Assembly (NCBI GenBank): GCA_015680685.1
Contig: MNCI01005010.1
Span: 400,428-464,427 of the forward strand
Length of the DNA: 64,000 bases
Direction: 5' to 3'
Source of the DNA: Gnetum montanum
Taxonomy: Eukaryota; Streptophyta; Gnetopsida; Gnetales; Gnetaceae
A model generated the notes under the pieces. The model had not been told where the DNA came from. It searched no databases and saw nothing but the letters and a program-made list of their open reading frames with translations. Both the position numbers and the translations under genes were made by a program. How positions within the stretch are numbered: position 1 is the stretch's first letter; each line of letters opens with the position of its first letter. This document shows, in pieces, positions 1 through 9,878 of this stretch.

Positions 1-605
1 ATCTAATAATATTTTCCTTCTTTAAATAAACCAAAGGACCATCAAATTTCACTCTCATCTTGCCATCCTCCTTAGATAATGTAATGTAATGAATCCTTTC
101 AAAAACATTAACATCTCCTATATCAGTAACATCATCTAGAGCATGCTTATCTATTTCTATATCATGATAGAATGGATCATTTTCTTTCTTTTACAATTTT
201 TATCACAAAGTTATATAGGTTATTCCAATTTGATCAGTTCTTAGTATTAGCATTGGAATCTCATGGATCCTTAAAGGTAGCCTAGTTGTAATTTTAGAGA
301 CATCTTGCATAAAGATAATGGTATGTTCTCTATATTGTAATTGACCTCCTATAGCATGCATAACTTGTAAAACAGGGTTAATTCTTTCTATAAGCATTTC
401 TTCAACTTCTGATGGTTCTAATAAGATTAATGGTTCGGGTTTTGGATCCATATTATTATTAGCAAAAAAGCATTTAATCTCTTCACCATCCTAATTTAAG
501 ATCCCCATTTCTTTTTCTTCTAAACACCTCGGACACGTTGTACCAAGCCTTTGTATAGGTTTCATAGAAATACTTTAAAAACTTTCATTGCAAATATCAC
601 ATGAC
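1..605 (-). pseudogene. Helitron replicase/helicase relic (region upstream of Rep domain)
   Basis: Reading the minus strand from about 600 downward gives CDICNESF, then TTCPRCLEEKEMG, FFANNNMDPKPEP, VEEMLIERINPVLQV, GGQLQYREHTIIF and KITTRLPLR; after a frame change near 200 a second frame carries NDPFYHDIEIDKHAL. This order (CxxC pairs, NNMDPxP, EEMLI, GQxxYRxHxI, LPR, YYxDIxID) is that of Helitron RepHel proteins just before the HUH replication-initiator motifs, which would lie left of the window edge. At least two stops and one frameshift make it non-functional. Helitrons move by rolling-circle replication; this copy cannot encode the enzyme. The identification rests on motif order; the family assignment is firm, the exact clade is not. 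Confidence 0.8.
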
Positions 606-639
606 TAAGGAACACTAAAATTAGCAATCTCACTTCAAA

Positions 640-1620
640 ATCTTATAATCACATGCATGATTTGTGCATTTGATTTATGAATATTTGGATAAGATACTTG
701 ATTATTCATATATATAGAAGGTATTAATTGATTCATTGTATTTGAAATATTATGTTGTTAATGTTCCAATCACAATCTTGGTCAAGCTTATTCCTGATCA
801 AGTCTTGCAACCAAATCTAAAATTTTTGCCACCTTTGATTGTCTTTATCATTGCCTAAAATATTGTTATGTTTCATGACCTTGTGCATGTTCTTATTCTA
901 TAGTACTAACCTTTACTATTTTTATAAGTAATTCATCTTCTACCATCAGATCATCATTATGTGTAGACATCTGACCATGTCCACAACCACGACCACATCC
1001 ATGATCACAACCACGTCCATGACCATGACCATGACCTCATGCTCTATTTATAAAAACTTCTTGTTGCAATGGAAACACATGCACATTTTTCATTAATGGG
1101 AATGATTGCTAACTAATTTTCTTGTTCATCTCTGTGTTCTCATTCTCGTTCTTGTCTATGTCCACATCCCCATCCACGTCCATGTCTCCATTGTGGAATA
1201 TTTAATAGTTGTTGAGAATGTTCTTCCAACTTTTCATTATGTTTATTCATTGAATCTTCCATATCCGTTGGAGATGTACTAGTTATCTCATCAAAATGTT
1301 CACATCCTCATCCTCATCCACATCCACAAGCCTTTCTTATTTATGAAAGATTATTCTACAAAATAACATGATATAGTTAGCTTTATTAACTCAAAAATAT
1401 AATGAATTTTATGTATAACTAAAATAAATTTTCTTCTATATACCTCACATTCGGATAACTATTGTTGTGGCATTTCTTCTTTACATCTTCTTTGAGGTAA
1501 GAAATCTTCTTCCATTTTTTGCAACTCCAAAGGATCTCCCCTTTCCCAAGCTTATTTTCTTGGATCTCTAAAACATTGTTATCTTTCTAGATTCAACTCA
1601 TACTCTCTATCACCTAGCAT
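640..1620 (-). pseudogene. Probable N-terminal low-complexity part of the Helitron protein
   Basis: On the minus strand, 970-1050 encodes a Gly/His/Arg/Cys-rich tract (GHGHGHGRGCDHGCGRGCGHG) and 1140-1200 encodes HGRGWGCGHRQERE; 1470-1600 encodes a charged stretch with YELNLER, AWERGDPLELQKMEEDFLP and RRCKEEMPQQ. The tracts are in the same direction as the Helitron relic and upstream of it, as expected for the basic N-terminus of such proteins. Many stops interrupt it. It could instead be unrelated simple sequence; I infer the link from orientation and position. Confidence 0.4.
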
Positions 1621-1659
1621 GTTATCTATTTATAGGAATAAACTTCTTGAAATAATATT

Positions 1660-2340
1660 TTTTTTATTTTAATTTTTTTCTTTTTTTAAATAGGTGGATG
1701 CTAAATTCTATTTTCTATTAGCAATTGAAATAGAATGATGTTTTTTTTAATGATTTTTGTAAGAAGATAGGAGTGGTATATATATGTAGACCAAAAGGTA
1801 TTTAGTTATTAGTTCTTTTAAATTTTAAAATTATTTTTAAATAAAACCCAAATCTAAAAATAAAAATAAGTTGTGTTGAACTCAAAAAATCCTAAAAATA
1901 AAAATCAATTGTGTGGAACCCAAAATGGTTTTTTATAAACCCAAAACCCAAAGACATTTCTAACCATTTATGAGGATAACCCTTAAAAATTAGTTGTGTG
2001 GAACCCAAAAAGACCTAAAAATAAAAATTAGCTGTGTGGAACCCAAAATGTTTTTTTATAAACCCAAAACCAAAAGGCATTTCTAACCATTTATGATGCC
2101 ATCTTGTTATGAGTTTTCTTAAATTTAAAAATAAATTCAATGAAACCCAAACCTAAAAAAATAATAAACCATAACGAGAATGGGCCTTTTTGTATCAAAG
2201 TTTTTCTATGAAAAGATATGCAAAGAACTAAGTTATTATTTAGCATATTAAGGTTTTAATTTGTGTTTAAATTATTCAAATTGAAATTATTCTAGTATTA
2301 GAGTTAGTTATATAAAAATCAATCCTAATACATATTCTTT
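1660..2340. other. AT-rich spacer
   Basis: No coding potential is visible. It contains an 83-bp duplicated unit (listed separately) and otherwise A/T-rich sequence leading up to the MITE-like element. Confidence 0.6.
1891..2096. repeat. Imperfect 123-bp-spaced direct duplication (two 83-bp copies)
   Basis: Copies at 1891-1973 and 2014-2096 both begin CCTAAAAATAAAAAT, contain GTGTGGAACCCAAAATG and end TTTCTAACCATTTATGA, with a handful of differences. The spacing between copies is 123 bp. The partial unit GTTGTGTGGAACCCAAAAAG also appears between them, suggesting remnants of a longer minisatellite. Confidence 0.75.
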
Positions 2341-2620
2341 ATATAGTGGTGATATTATTTTGATATACAGTATAATCAGAAAAAGTTTTTCTTGGTGTAT
2401 AATTTGATAAAGAATACTGGATTCTTTATACAATCTTATATACTGTATTAAGAATGTATAAGAATTGTATATCCCATTAATTTTTACATATTAGTATAAG
2501 AATATTCTGAATACTGTATATACTATAAAACTTTTAATATATAGTATAATATAATATGTAACAATGAGTTAAATTCTTTATACATATTCTTTAAAATTTG
2601 ATATACAAACACCACTATAT
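2341..2620. mobile_element. MITE-like element with 11-bp terminal inverted repeats
   Basis: The ends ATATAGTGGTG (2341-2351) and CACCACTATAT (2610-2620) are perfect inverted repeats. The 280-bp interior is A/T-rich, without ORFs, and contains further imperfect self-complementary stretches built on TATACTGTAT. If the outer TA is the duplicated target, the element would be Tc1/mariner-like (Stowaway class), but I do not recognise the terminus. The similar string TACATATTCTTTA occurs both just outside the left end and inside the right end. Confidence 0.5.
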
Positions 2621-2634
2621 GAGAACAAACGACA

Positions 2635-3340
2635 TTGCCTTCCCAAAAATGCACGGATCACAAAAATGGCGATTACACACAGCATTTTGAGCATGGCAGC
2701 GTTGAGCCATGCAACACGCTCTGTAACCAGGAATGTAGTAAGACCCAGTATCCAAGCACATGCGTTCAGATTTTTGGCCAGTCGGGAACCGTCAAGGTCG
2801 GGGAATCACTGTTAGAATCCTCCATGAGAATCAGTGGCCAAGAACTGTGGTGCTGCCACACCACACTTGTTTCGTTGTCGGGTGTGCATGCTCCCACACT
2901 GGTGGAGCACCAGGCCTGGAACCACTGCATGGGGCTCATCCAAGACGCTCTCAACTATCTCAACGCCTCTACCGAATCGGTCGAATCCGACACTGTTTCA
3001 GTGTATCTGAGCGTCGCGCTGACAAACCTAGACACCTGTGCCTCAGGATTCTCTAACGTCAACTGCAATGATTCTCCATTCAAAATGCAGATGCTCGCCG
3101 CTACCGTTAGTGCCTCCGAGATCCTCAGCGTATATCTCTCTTTCAATGTCGTTGTCCAGTCTCGCCGGCATCTCCGTCGTCGGCTCTGACAACTGCTCTG
3201 GCATGAAGAAGAAGGCAATGATGATGGTGGGTTCCCATGATGGGTACCCAGGAACACTCGTCGTCTTCTACATTCTGTGCCTTTGGTGATGGCCAGCAAG
3301 GGTTTGGCTTGACATGGGAACAGGAAGCAGCCAGTACCGT
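2635..3340 (+). pseudogene. Pectin methylesterase, N-terminal PMEI domain, pseudogene
   Basis: The first frame (184 codons, ending 3189) shows the plant invertase/pectin methylesterase inhibitor (PMEI) pattern: ECSKTQYPSTCVQIF (the C-x-x-T-x-YP-x-x-C motif), AWNHCMGLIQDALNYLNAS, and VYLSVALTNLDTCASGF, the usual xxLSAALTxxDTCxxGF. At about 3140 the homology moves to a second frame (MSLSSLAGISVVGSDN to about 3289), the NSLAL-type linker after the domain in type-I pectinesterases. The esterase catalytic domain is absent. A genuine protein would act in the cell wall on methylated pectin. The region is clearly richer in G and C than its surroundings. A short middle part of the PMEI domain (helix 2-3) also appears altered. 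Truncated and frameshifted, so not functional; whether it was captured by a transposon cannot be seen. Confidence 0.75.
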
Positions 3341-4551
3341 GTTCTAGGGATGCGTTTGGTGTGGTCGTATCGTGTTCTTCATTATGGACAATATTATTTA
3401 TCGTTACCCATACCTCTCGTTGGGTATGGACATTATTCACTGTTAGTAATAAGTTTTTCTTGAGCATTACGGACGCAATATTATTTTGCATTACCTATCT
3501 ACAAGTGGTAGTGGCGTCCGGACCAAACAATGGTAACACATTTATATTATAAAACTTGGTTACTTAGTTACTCCTTACTAGTAATATAGTAAAAAATAAA
3601 ATAATTCCAAATATCATATACACCCAAAAAGGTAATTACAAAATACATAGCTTAACTCTGCAAAGTACATGAGCTTCTAAATAAAATAATTTAAATTAAA
3701 ATGCTAAAACATCTTACAATGTAGTTACAAAGTACATAGCTGAATAATGTAATTCCAAAAAATAAAATAAAATAACTAAAATATCAAAAATACATAAAGA
3801 GCATGACACATGTAAAATAAATTGAAAAGAACAACACCATCAAAACCCAACCATTTAACTAATGATAAATGGATAAAAATAAATTAAATTAAGATGTTAC
3901 ATATATCTCATGAAGATAATTGTAAGGCATAAATATTAAGGTAGAATAAAAATAATAATAATATAATTAAAATACAAAAAATGGTAAAATCAAGACATAA
4001 GCAAATATAAACCCAAAAGTATCATCATAAGCAAGGTACAATCACATTAATAAACCATGAGTACATAATACTATCAAAGAACACCAAGATATAACCAAAG
4101 AGAAGATAGAAATATAAGACACAAATTAGACAAACAATATATCAAGGGTAAAAATCACAAAACTTAATAACCTTGATGGGGCATCTAGAAGCAAGGTGTA
4201 ACAAGCAAGTCACAACAAAATTCATGATATTTAGCAAATAAAATCTAAAATATGTAATGAGCAAAACTAGTGTAAAATTAGTTTTTCTTGTCATCTGAAA
4301 GCCCTAAGTAGAGTTTGGAACAAAGATACATAGTGTTTAGATCTAAAATTGAGAGATAAAAAATGAAACAAAAACATGTAAATATCCAAATCCAGAAGTA
4401 ACTTAGAACCAAATGGACCAGCTAGAAACTAATAATTTAAACCTAAAACATTAAGAGGAAGAGAAGAAAAGCTTAGAAAAACTTATTACTATACTTGATA
4501 TGATGATTATAAGAATGTATGTGTTCCCTATTACTATGGGTTATTGGGTTA
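3341..4551. other. AT-rich intergenic DNA with a short direct repeat
   Basis: Near the left end, 3380-3411 and 3465-3498 are similar direct copies of CATTATGGACAATATTATTT-like sequence. The block starts GGGATGCGTTTGGTGTGG and ends near GTCCGGACCAAACAATGG, weakly suggesting an hAT- or Harbinger-type MITE end, but no clean termini or target duplication were found. From 3550 to 4550 I see only A/T-rich non-coding sequence. Confidence 0.5.
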
Positions 4552-4566
4552 TTATTCTCTTGAATT
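4552..4566. repeat. Left target-site duplication of the LINE
   Basis: TTATTCTCTTGAATT is identical, 15 bases, to 9864-9878. The T-run immediately inside it corresponds on the minus strand to the short A tail at the LINE 3' end. Confidence 0.85.
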
Positions 4567-4822
4567 TTTTCGGAAAAGGTCAAGTGTATTAAATTCCAAA
4601 AAAAAAACGCAGCTATACTTTTGTACAGTGCAGGCTAGAGCTGCTGGCCCCATGCTGCCCAATGGTAGCGCCCGGAAAAGTCCCCAACCCCGCCCTGCTG
4701 CGACAACCCCACGGTGGCCGGCCATCCTTGTACAGGCCGTTATCTAGTAGACAACCGCTAATCATGAATTACAAATGATTACAAATGATACCCCTTCTCT
4801 GAGATGTCCCCCCCCCTACTGG

Positions 4823-7800
4823 CTATCTGCAGAGGGAATTGTGTTCGGACTGTTGGTTGGTGTTGACCAAGTGCATGCTATGACCCGGTTGCCCTGGCCT
4901 AGGCTCCAAGCAATGTTGATTTTCCTCAACAATTTGTCTGATGCCTGTCATGTGGTTCTGGAGGACGCCTTCAATCCAGACCAGCGTCTGGATGGGCGAC
5001 TGGTTAGGGGATGTGGGTTGTTGCCCTCTTGTGTTGCCAAAGGTATGATCTTTTATTGCTGGTGAGTCCTCCTCCAGGGTTGGTCTCAAAGGGTCTCGGT
5101 CCTGGAAGGTACCTGCTATCATATTAACCTCCTCATCAGACTTTCGCCTCTTCCGCTTGTGTTGTTGCCCCATGTTCGAAGCCCAGCGCCTAGAATCTGG
5201 GAGTCGTTGGAGGCTAGTCGCAGGGGACTTGAGGTGGGCATGAGGATCCATAGCAATGCTGATTTCCTGCAAAAGCTTACGGGTTCTTCCAGCTAGCACG
5301 GTTGTGGGAGGGAGGGCCCCCCATTTAAAGATACATTCGTTCCTGGCCTTCCACAGAATCCAGAGTGCAGCCAGCATCAGTGAGTTACCGGAGAAATCTG
5401 GGGACGGGAGGCCAGTCGTACACCAGAAATGCCTAGTCACGTGGCAGTCATGCACGAAGTGCCGTAACGTTTTTGTGTGTTGGTTACATAGGGGGCAATT
5501 GGGAGTGATTGCCAGGCCACACGTCTGCAGCAAGGCTCGCACGGGGAGGGCCTGATGAATGACCAACCATCCAAAGGTTTTGATTTTCTCGAGAAGGATG
5601 CCCTTCCAGAGCCACATCCAGTGTGGGTCTGTCATGAATTGTTTCTGAAGGAGCTACCTAGGATGCAGGGAGATCTCATCAACAGTGTCCAGAGACCTGA
5701 CATGCATGCACAGCTGCCTCCAAACGTGAGAATCAGAGTTGGACGCTATCCAGGGGTGATATTTCTACCGTAGGATTTTCTCCCAGAGGGAGGGGTCCTC
5801 GTGTGATGCAAAAATTTGTCGGAGAAGTCTCTGATGCCCTAAGGCAGCTTCAACAGCGAAGGGGAGGATTCCCACCCCCCTGCATTGTGAGGTCGTGCTG
5901 TTTTGGCCCACACTACTAGGTGCATCTTTTCCCCCCCTACCGCCTGACCACACGAAATCGTGGATAATTGCATCGATTTTGGTGGCAACTCTAGCAAGCG
6001 GAGAGGCCATAGATGCAGCAAACCTTGCCATGGACCCAAGCACTGTAGAGGCTAGCACTATTTTTCCTTTGTAAGACAGGAAGCTATTCGTCCAGAGAGT
6101 TGTGTGTTTTTGAATTCACATAATGAGGGCCTGCCAAGTTTGTAATCGATGCCAGTTGTGGATGGGGATTCCCAGATATTTATCGTCTGCCTCTCCTGGC
6201 ATGATCCCCATGATTTGGATGATTTTGCTGTGAATCGCCGGGTGGGTGTGCGTGAAAATTAGCGCAGATTTCCTAGTGTTGGGTGCCAGTCCCACTTCCT
6301 ACTGAAATTGATGTAGTGCCCTTGTTAACGCCCAGGCCTGCAGCATCGTGGCCCTGGTGAAGATCATGGTGTCGTTCGCGTAATGGGCGGTGAGGTAGGG
6401 GATGCCATGCATATTAAGCCCCTAGACCCCTTCTTCAGCACAGTATGTTTGCAGGAGGTCCATCATCATCAGGAACAGTAGCGGAGAGAGAGGGTCACCT
6501 TGATGGAGCCCCCGTCCGGTCCTGTGAAAACCCCACAGGTGGTCATCGATGTCTAGTGAGAAACACCCTCTGCGTTTGATTTGCAGGCAGAGCTCCACGA
6601 AGGCCTTGTCGAAGCCTTTCACTTGCATTACCGTCCTCAGAGCTGCCCAACTCATAGAGTTGTAGGCCTTGGTTATGTCGAGTTTGATGCATAGGCCTGG
6701 GAGTTTTGCAATCCAAAGGGAGTGCTAAATTTCCTGCAGCAGCAGGACTTGGTCTTGGAGATGATGACCCTTTATAAAAGCAGCCTGATTTTTACCCACC
6801 AAGCGAGGCATGAGGGGCCGCAGCCTGGCCACAAGCATGTGAGAGAACAAATGCATCAGCGAGTTACAGACACCGATGGGATGAAAATCCCCTGGGGATG
6901 TGGGCGAATCCTTTTTTAGCAGCAGGACCACACGGGAGCAGTTGATTTCTTTACGAACTTGTCGCCACACAAGCATGTAGTTAAAAGCTTCAAGCAGGTT
7001 CGCCCCCAGCACGGCCTCGAATTCACGGAAGAATTCAATGGGCCACCCGTCTGGCCCTGGGGCCTTATCCACCTGCATATTCTGTAGAGCGTTTCGGAGC
7101 TCCTGGCACGTGAATGGTTGCAGAAGATGTGAATTATCTGTCAGATTTAGAATTCTCTGCACGGGCATTGAGATCAAGACTGTGGGCTGCCACTTCCAGA
7201 ACTACTGCCAATACTGTAGTATATCGTCTGCGCCAGAGTTTGGGTGCATTGGGTCACCCTACAGGAAGCGCAACAACGAGCATTGGCGTGTTCTATGGTG
7301 TGCGTTTGCCACTGCAAAAAAGAACTTCGTATGCCGATCCCCTGCCCTCCTCCACTGCATGCGTGCCCATTGGCGCTAGTATTCTTCTTCTTCTTGGTGT
7401 AGAAGTTGGAGCTTAGCCTGGAGGGTGAGCTCCTTGTGGGTATGGTCGGCCCCTTGCTCCTGTTGCTGCTAAATTGCTTGTAGCTTGGCCTAGATCTGGG
7501 TTTGGTACCCTTTGAAATCGTATTTTTCTGCCAATCCGAGATTTTTGATTTGATTTTTGAGGGTCTTTAACCCATGTTTCAGAAAATCGCGGGGGTCCTC
7601 CAAGTTCGGGTGGTCTTGCCAGATGTTCTAAACTAGTTTACCTAGCAACGGCTTACGTAGCCAAGTCCGCAAAAAACTAGAATGGGCAGGGGCTCTGATG
7701 CACATCACCCGTCATCTAGCAGATGATGGGCTGATGATCAGAAGCCATCTGAGCCACGCCGTATGCCTGGATATCCCAATCGATCATCAACGTGTTGCTG

Positions 7801-8378
7801 GTCCACACCCGGTCAATCCTGGATTGAACCCGCGCTATGCCTTGTTTGCGATTACTCCAAGTATACTTGCAACCTGCGATTTCAATGTCGGAGAGATACT
7901 GACACTGTAACAGAGCATGAAATTCGGGTGCCCCTGGGGGTTCTGCCATGTTTTCACCAGTCTTCTTCCAGCTGTAGAGCTATTGGTTGAAGTCTCCAAT
8001 CATTAACCAATTCGCATTGTGAGGGATTAGCTCTGCCACCCGCAAAATCTCCTGAAGATGGCCTTGCCAATCCTGAGGGCCGTACACATTGGTGATCCAC
8101 ACGCCTATCCCCAACAGGTGCATCGTGATGCATCAATCAGAGGTGTCAAGAACATATGAATCCATCTTGGTGAGTACAGTGATAACTCCCACGTGCCCCC
8201 TACTGGCTGCCAGGTGGCTGTGCCACCCCGGGCATTGTAATATATGGGCTTCCGTATGTTGGAGATTTGTTTCTTGTAAACACACAATATCACATCTCTC
8301 ATCGCGTACCATACTTTGCAGGGTATGGTGCTTGTATGGGGTACCCTAGCCCCTGTAGTTCCATGAGAGGACCTTCAT
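4823..8378 (-). pseudogene. LINE ORF2: endonuclease, reverse transcriptase, zf-RVT; inactivated
   Basis: Start ATG at 8378 gives MKVLSWNYRG, the usual LINE endonuclease opening. The apurinic-type endonuclease motifs follow in one frame to about 7716: CLQETN, ITNVYGP, MIGDFN, CKYTWSN, SRIDRVW and SDHQPI; stops lie after RG, after TSD and after DFNQ. A one-base frame change occurs in the linker between 7716 and 7177; the rest, to the stop at 4823, is a second single frame with stops. The reverse transcriptase shows DKAPGPDGWPIEFF, AAFIKGH, KLDITKAYNSMSW, GLHQGDPLSPLLF and HYANDTMIF. The normal YADD is YAND and KAYD is KAYN, both aspartate to asparagine. The C-terminus holds the zf-RVT finger NCPLCNQHTKTLRHFVHDC near 5400-5500. 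About 1,185 codons, normal for plant LINEs. Confidence 0.9.
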
Positions 8379-8542
8379 GGAGACTAGAGTTGGTGGTAAA
8401 CTTCCTGGAGTGTGGGTTGCACTCCCAAATCAACGAAGAGCTGCGTGGCCTTGTGCCAATAGGTGTTGTTGTCTGGGCGACCAACCTTGGTCATTGGTAG
8501 GGATACTGCCATCCCCCGTGTGTGAGATAGGCTTGGCCCCTT

Positions 8543-8560
8543 GGGGGGGGGGGGGGGGGG
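8543..8560 (+). repeat. Poly-G run of 18 in the LINE ORF1-ORF2 gap
   Basis: Eighteen consecutive G on the plus strand (poly-C on the LINE sense strand) lie between the ORF1 stop and the ORF2 start. Length is probably variable or prone to sequencing error. Confidence 0.9.
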
Positions 8561-8592
8561 CTGGGTTGCACCAAGCCTCTATTGGTGTTTAG

Positions 8593-9831
8593 CTAGTTTG
8601 TGACCAGTGGTGGTGACCAATCATCCTGGGCAAGGCCCTCCTCCCCAAATGTGGGTGTGTGCGGTGAACCCTGGTATCCTTGCTTCGCTTCGATCCTTGC
8701 TTGGGTGCTTGCCTGGCTGGTGTCCCCAGGGGCCATGGGCCCTGCACCCATCAGCGCATGAACATAGGACTTGGTCATTGCAGTTGGCTGGGCTGTCTAT
8801 CTCATCTTCGACGTCCCTTTTTCGCGGATGTCCTCTGTTGAATGCCTTTGTAGTCTACCGAGACTAGGGAGTGGCCGGGTGTTAGCTTTGGTCTAGCCTT
8901 GTGTCCCAGCAGCCTTGGGGGGCCACGCTGTATGAAGGGGGTTGCCCCCTATACATCTAGGCTCGCCTTCAGAAACCAGAGGTTTCTGGTTTACTCTTCG
9001 ACCTTTTTTGCCAACTATGTGCCACCCATCCTCTGGGTTGGGTGTGATACGGTCGTGATGGGCTAGGTTGTCCCCTTTCATCGACAGGTTTTCAAACTGT
9101 ACTCAGACCCTCTCCTCACCAAGATCCGTGTCCAGCACCAGCTCCTCGATCGGCTCCTCTGGCATGAGAGGCCTCCATACACAAAATCGCATGAAACCGA
9201 GGTATTCCCCAATCTCGGTGAAAGGATCAAACTTGATAAATTCACCAAACATCTTGGTGAGTGACTGTAGAAACTCCGTCGACCAGTATTCAAGGGGAAG
9301 GCTATGTAGGCGTACCGAGATCGGTGCTCTCTCAAACAGAGTCAGATCTCGGTGAGCCCCTGGGCGCCTGGGCGCTAGGGCAAGACCGCGTGCCCCATAG
9401 AACCAAGGGCCCCCTACCAGAACACATTCCCGGTCCTCCAGGGAGGTGAAGCAAAATAGAAGATGATAATCTGCCAGGCATTGAACCGTCACCGTATCTA
9501 ATCTCCACGTAGCCCGGGCCTAGCATTGGATGAGATCGACTCATGGGGGTGCCCCTTCGAACACGAATTTTCCCAGTAGGCAGCACTCCAGTTTGTCGAG
9601 GGTGTCCCTGTCTGGCCATCTAAATTTTATTCGCAGCGCTACTCCTTCTCTAGAGCACTCTCCGAAGACTCTAGTCTGCTGCTTCTCCTTCGCCGTAACC
9701 GCATCTGCTAGTCCATCCATCGTGCCGTGGGCCAGCCTATTCATCTCCACTTCTAGGGCTGTCTCGTTGACTGCCCCGCCTGAACCCACTCTTCCATTCT
9801 CCATCCAATTTGCATTTGTTGAGATAATCAT
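8593..9831 (-). pseudogene. LINE ORF1 (DUF4283 gag-like protein), with stops
   Basis: One continuous frame of about 413 codons runs from the ATG at 9831 to the stop at 8593, interrupted by five or so in-frame stops. It contains the DUF4283 domain typical of plant LINE ORF1: ALRIKFRWPDRDTLDKLE, then YHLLFCFTSLEDRECVLVGG followed by PWFYG, and ISVRLHSLPLEYWSTEFL. After the domain comes a charged, Pro/Gly-rich tail (EDGWHIVGKKGRRVNQKPL). The CCHC zinc knuckle that usually follows DUF4283 is not visible, so it may have been lost. The protein would bind the LINE RNA. ORF1 and ORF2 are separated by 214 bases containing an 18-base G run. Confidence 0.8.
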
Positions 9832-9863
9832 TTCTTATTAACTCATGCATACCGACTCATTTC

Positions 9864-9878
9864 TTATTCTCTTGAATT
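9864..9878. repeat. Right target-site duplication of the LINE
   Basis: TTATTCTCTTGAATT, identical to 4552-4566. Confidence 0.85.

Larger units (their letters stand above)
4567..9863 (-). mobile_element. Near full-length plant LINE (L1-type non-LTR retrotransposon)
   Basis: The 5.3-kb element encodes, on the minus strand, ORF1 (9831-8593) and ORF2 (8378-4823) in normal order, followed by a 256-base 3' region ending in a short A-rich tail. It is bounded by a perfect 15-bp target duplication. It is far richer in G and C than the flanks. Both ORFs are broken by stops and there is one frameshift in ORF2, so it cannot move by itself. Several stops are explained by single C-to-T or G-to-A changes, for example CGA to TGA at 9103. 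Confidence 0.9.

Noticed and set aside
960-1340. CRISPR-like repeats (CCACGTCCATGACC-type iterations)
   Set aside because: Short irregular repeats without spacers; they translate into a Gly/His/Arg-rich tract of the Helitron protein.
2760-3491. Overlapping ORFs of 62-178 codons on both strands
   Set aside because: They are other-frame shadows of the pectin methylesterase fragment, which is the only frame showing a known domain.
5256-9841. Many plus-strand ORFs (60-113 codons) across the LINE
   Set aside because: Antisense shadows of the G/C-rich minus-strand LINE ORFs; none has domain motifs.
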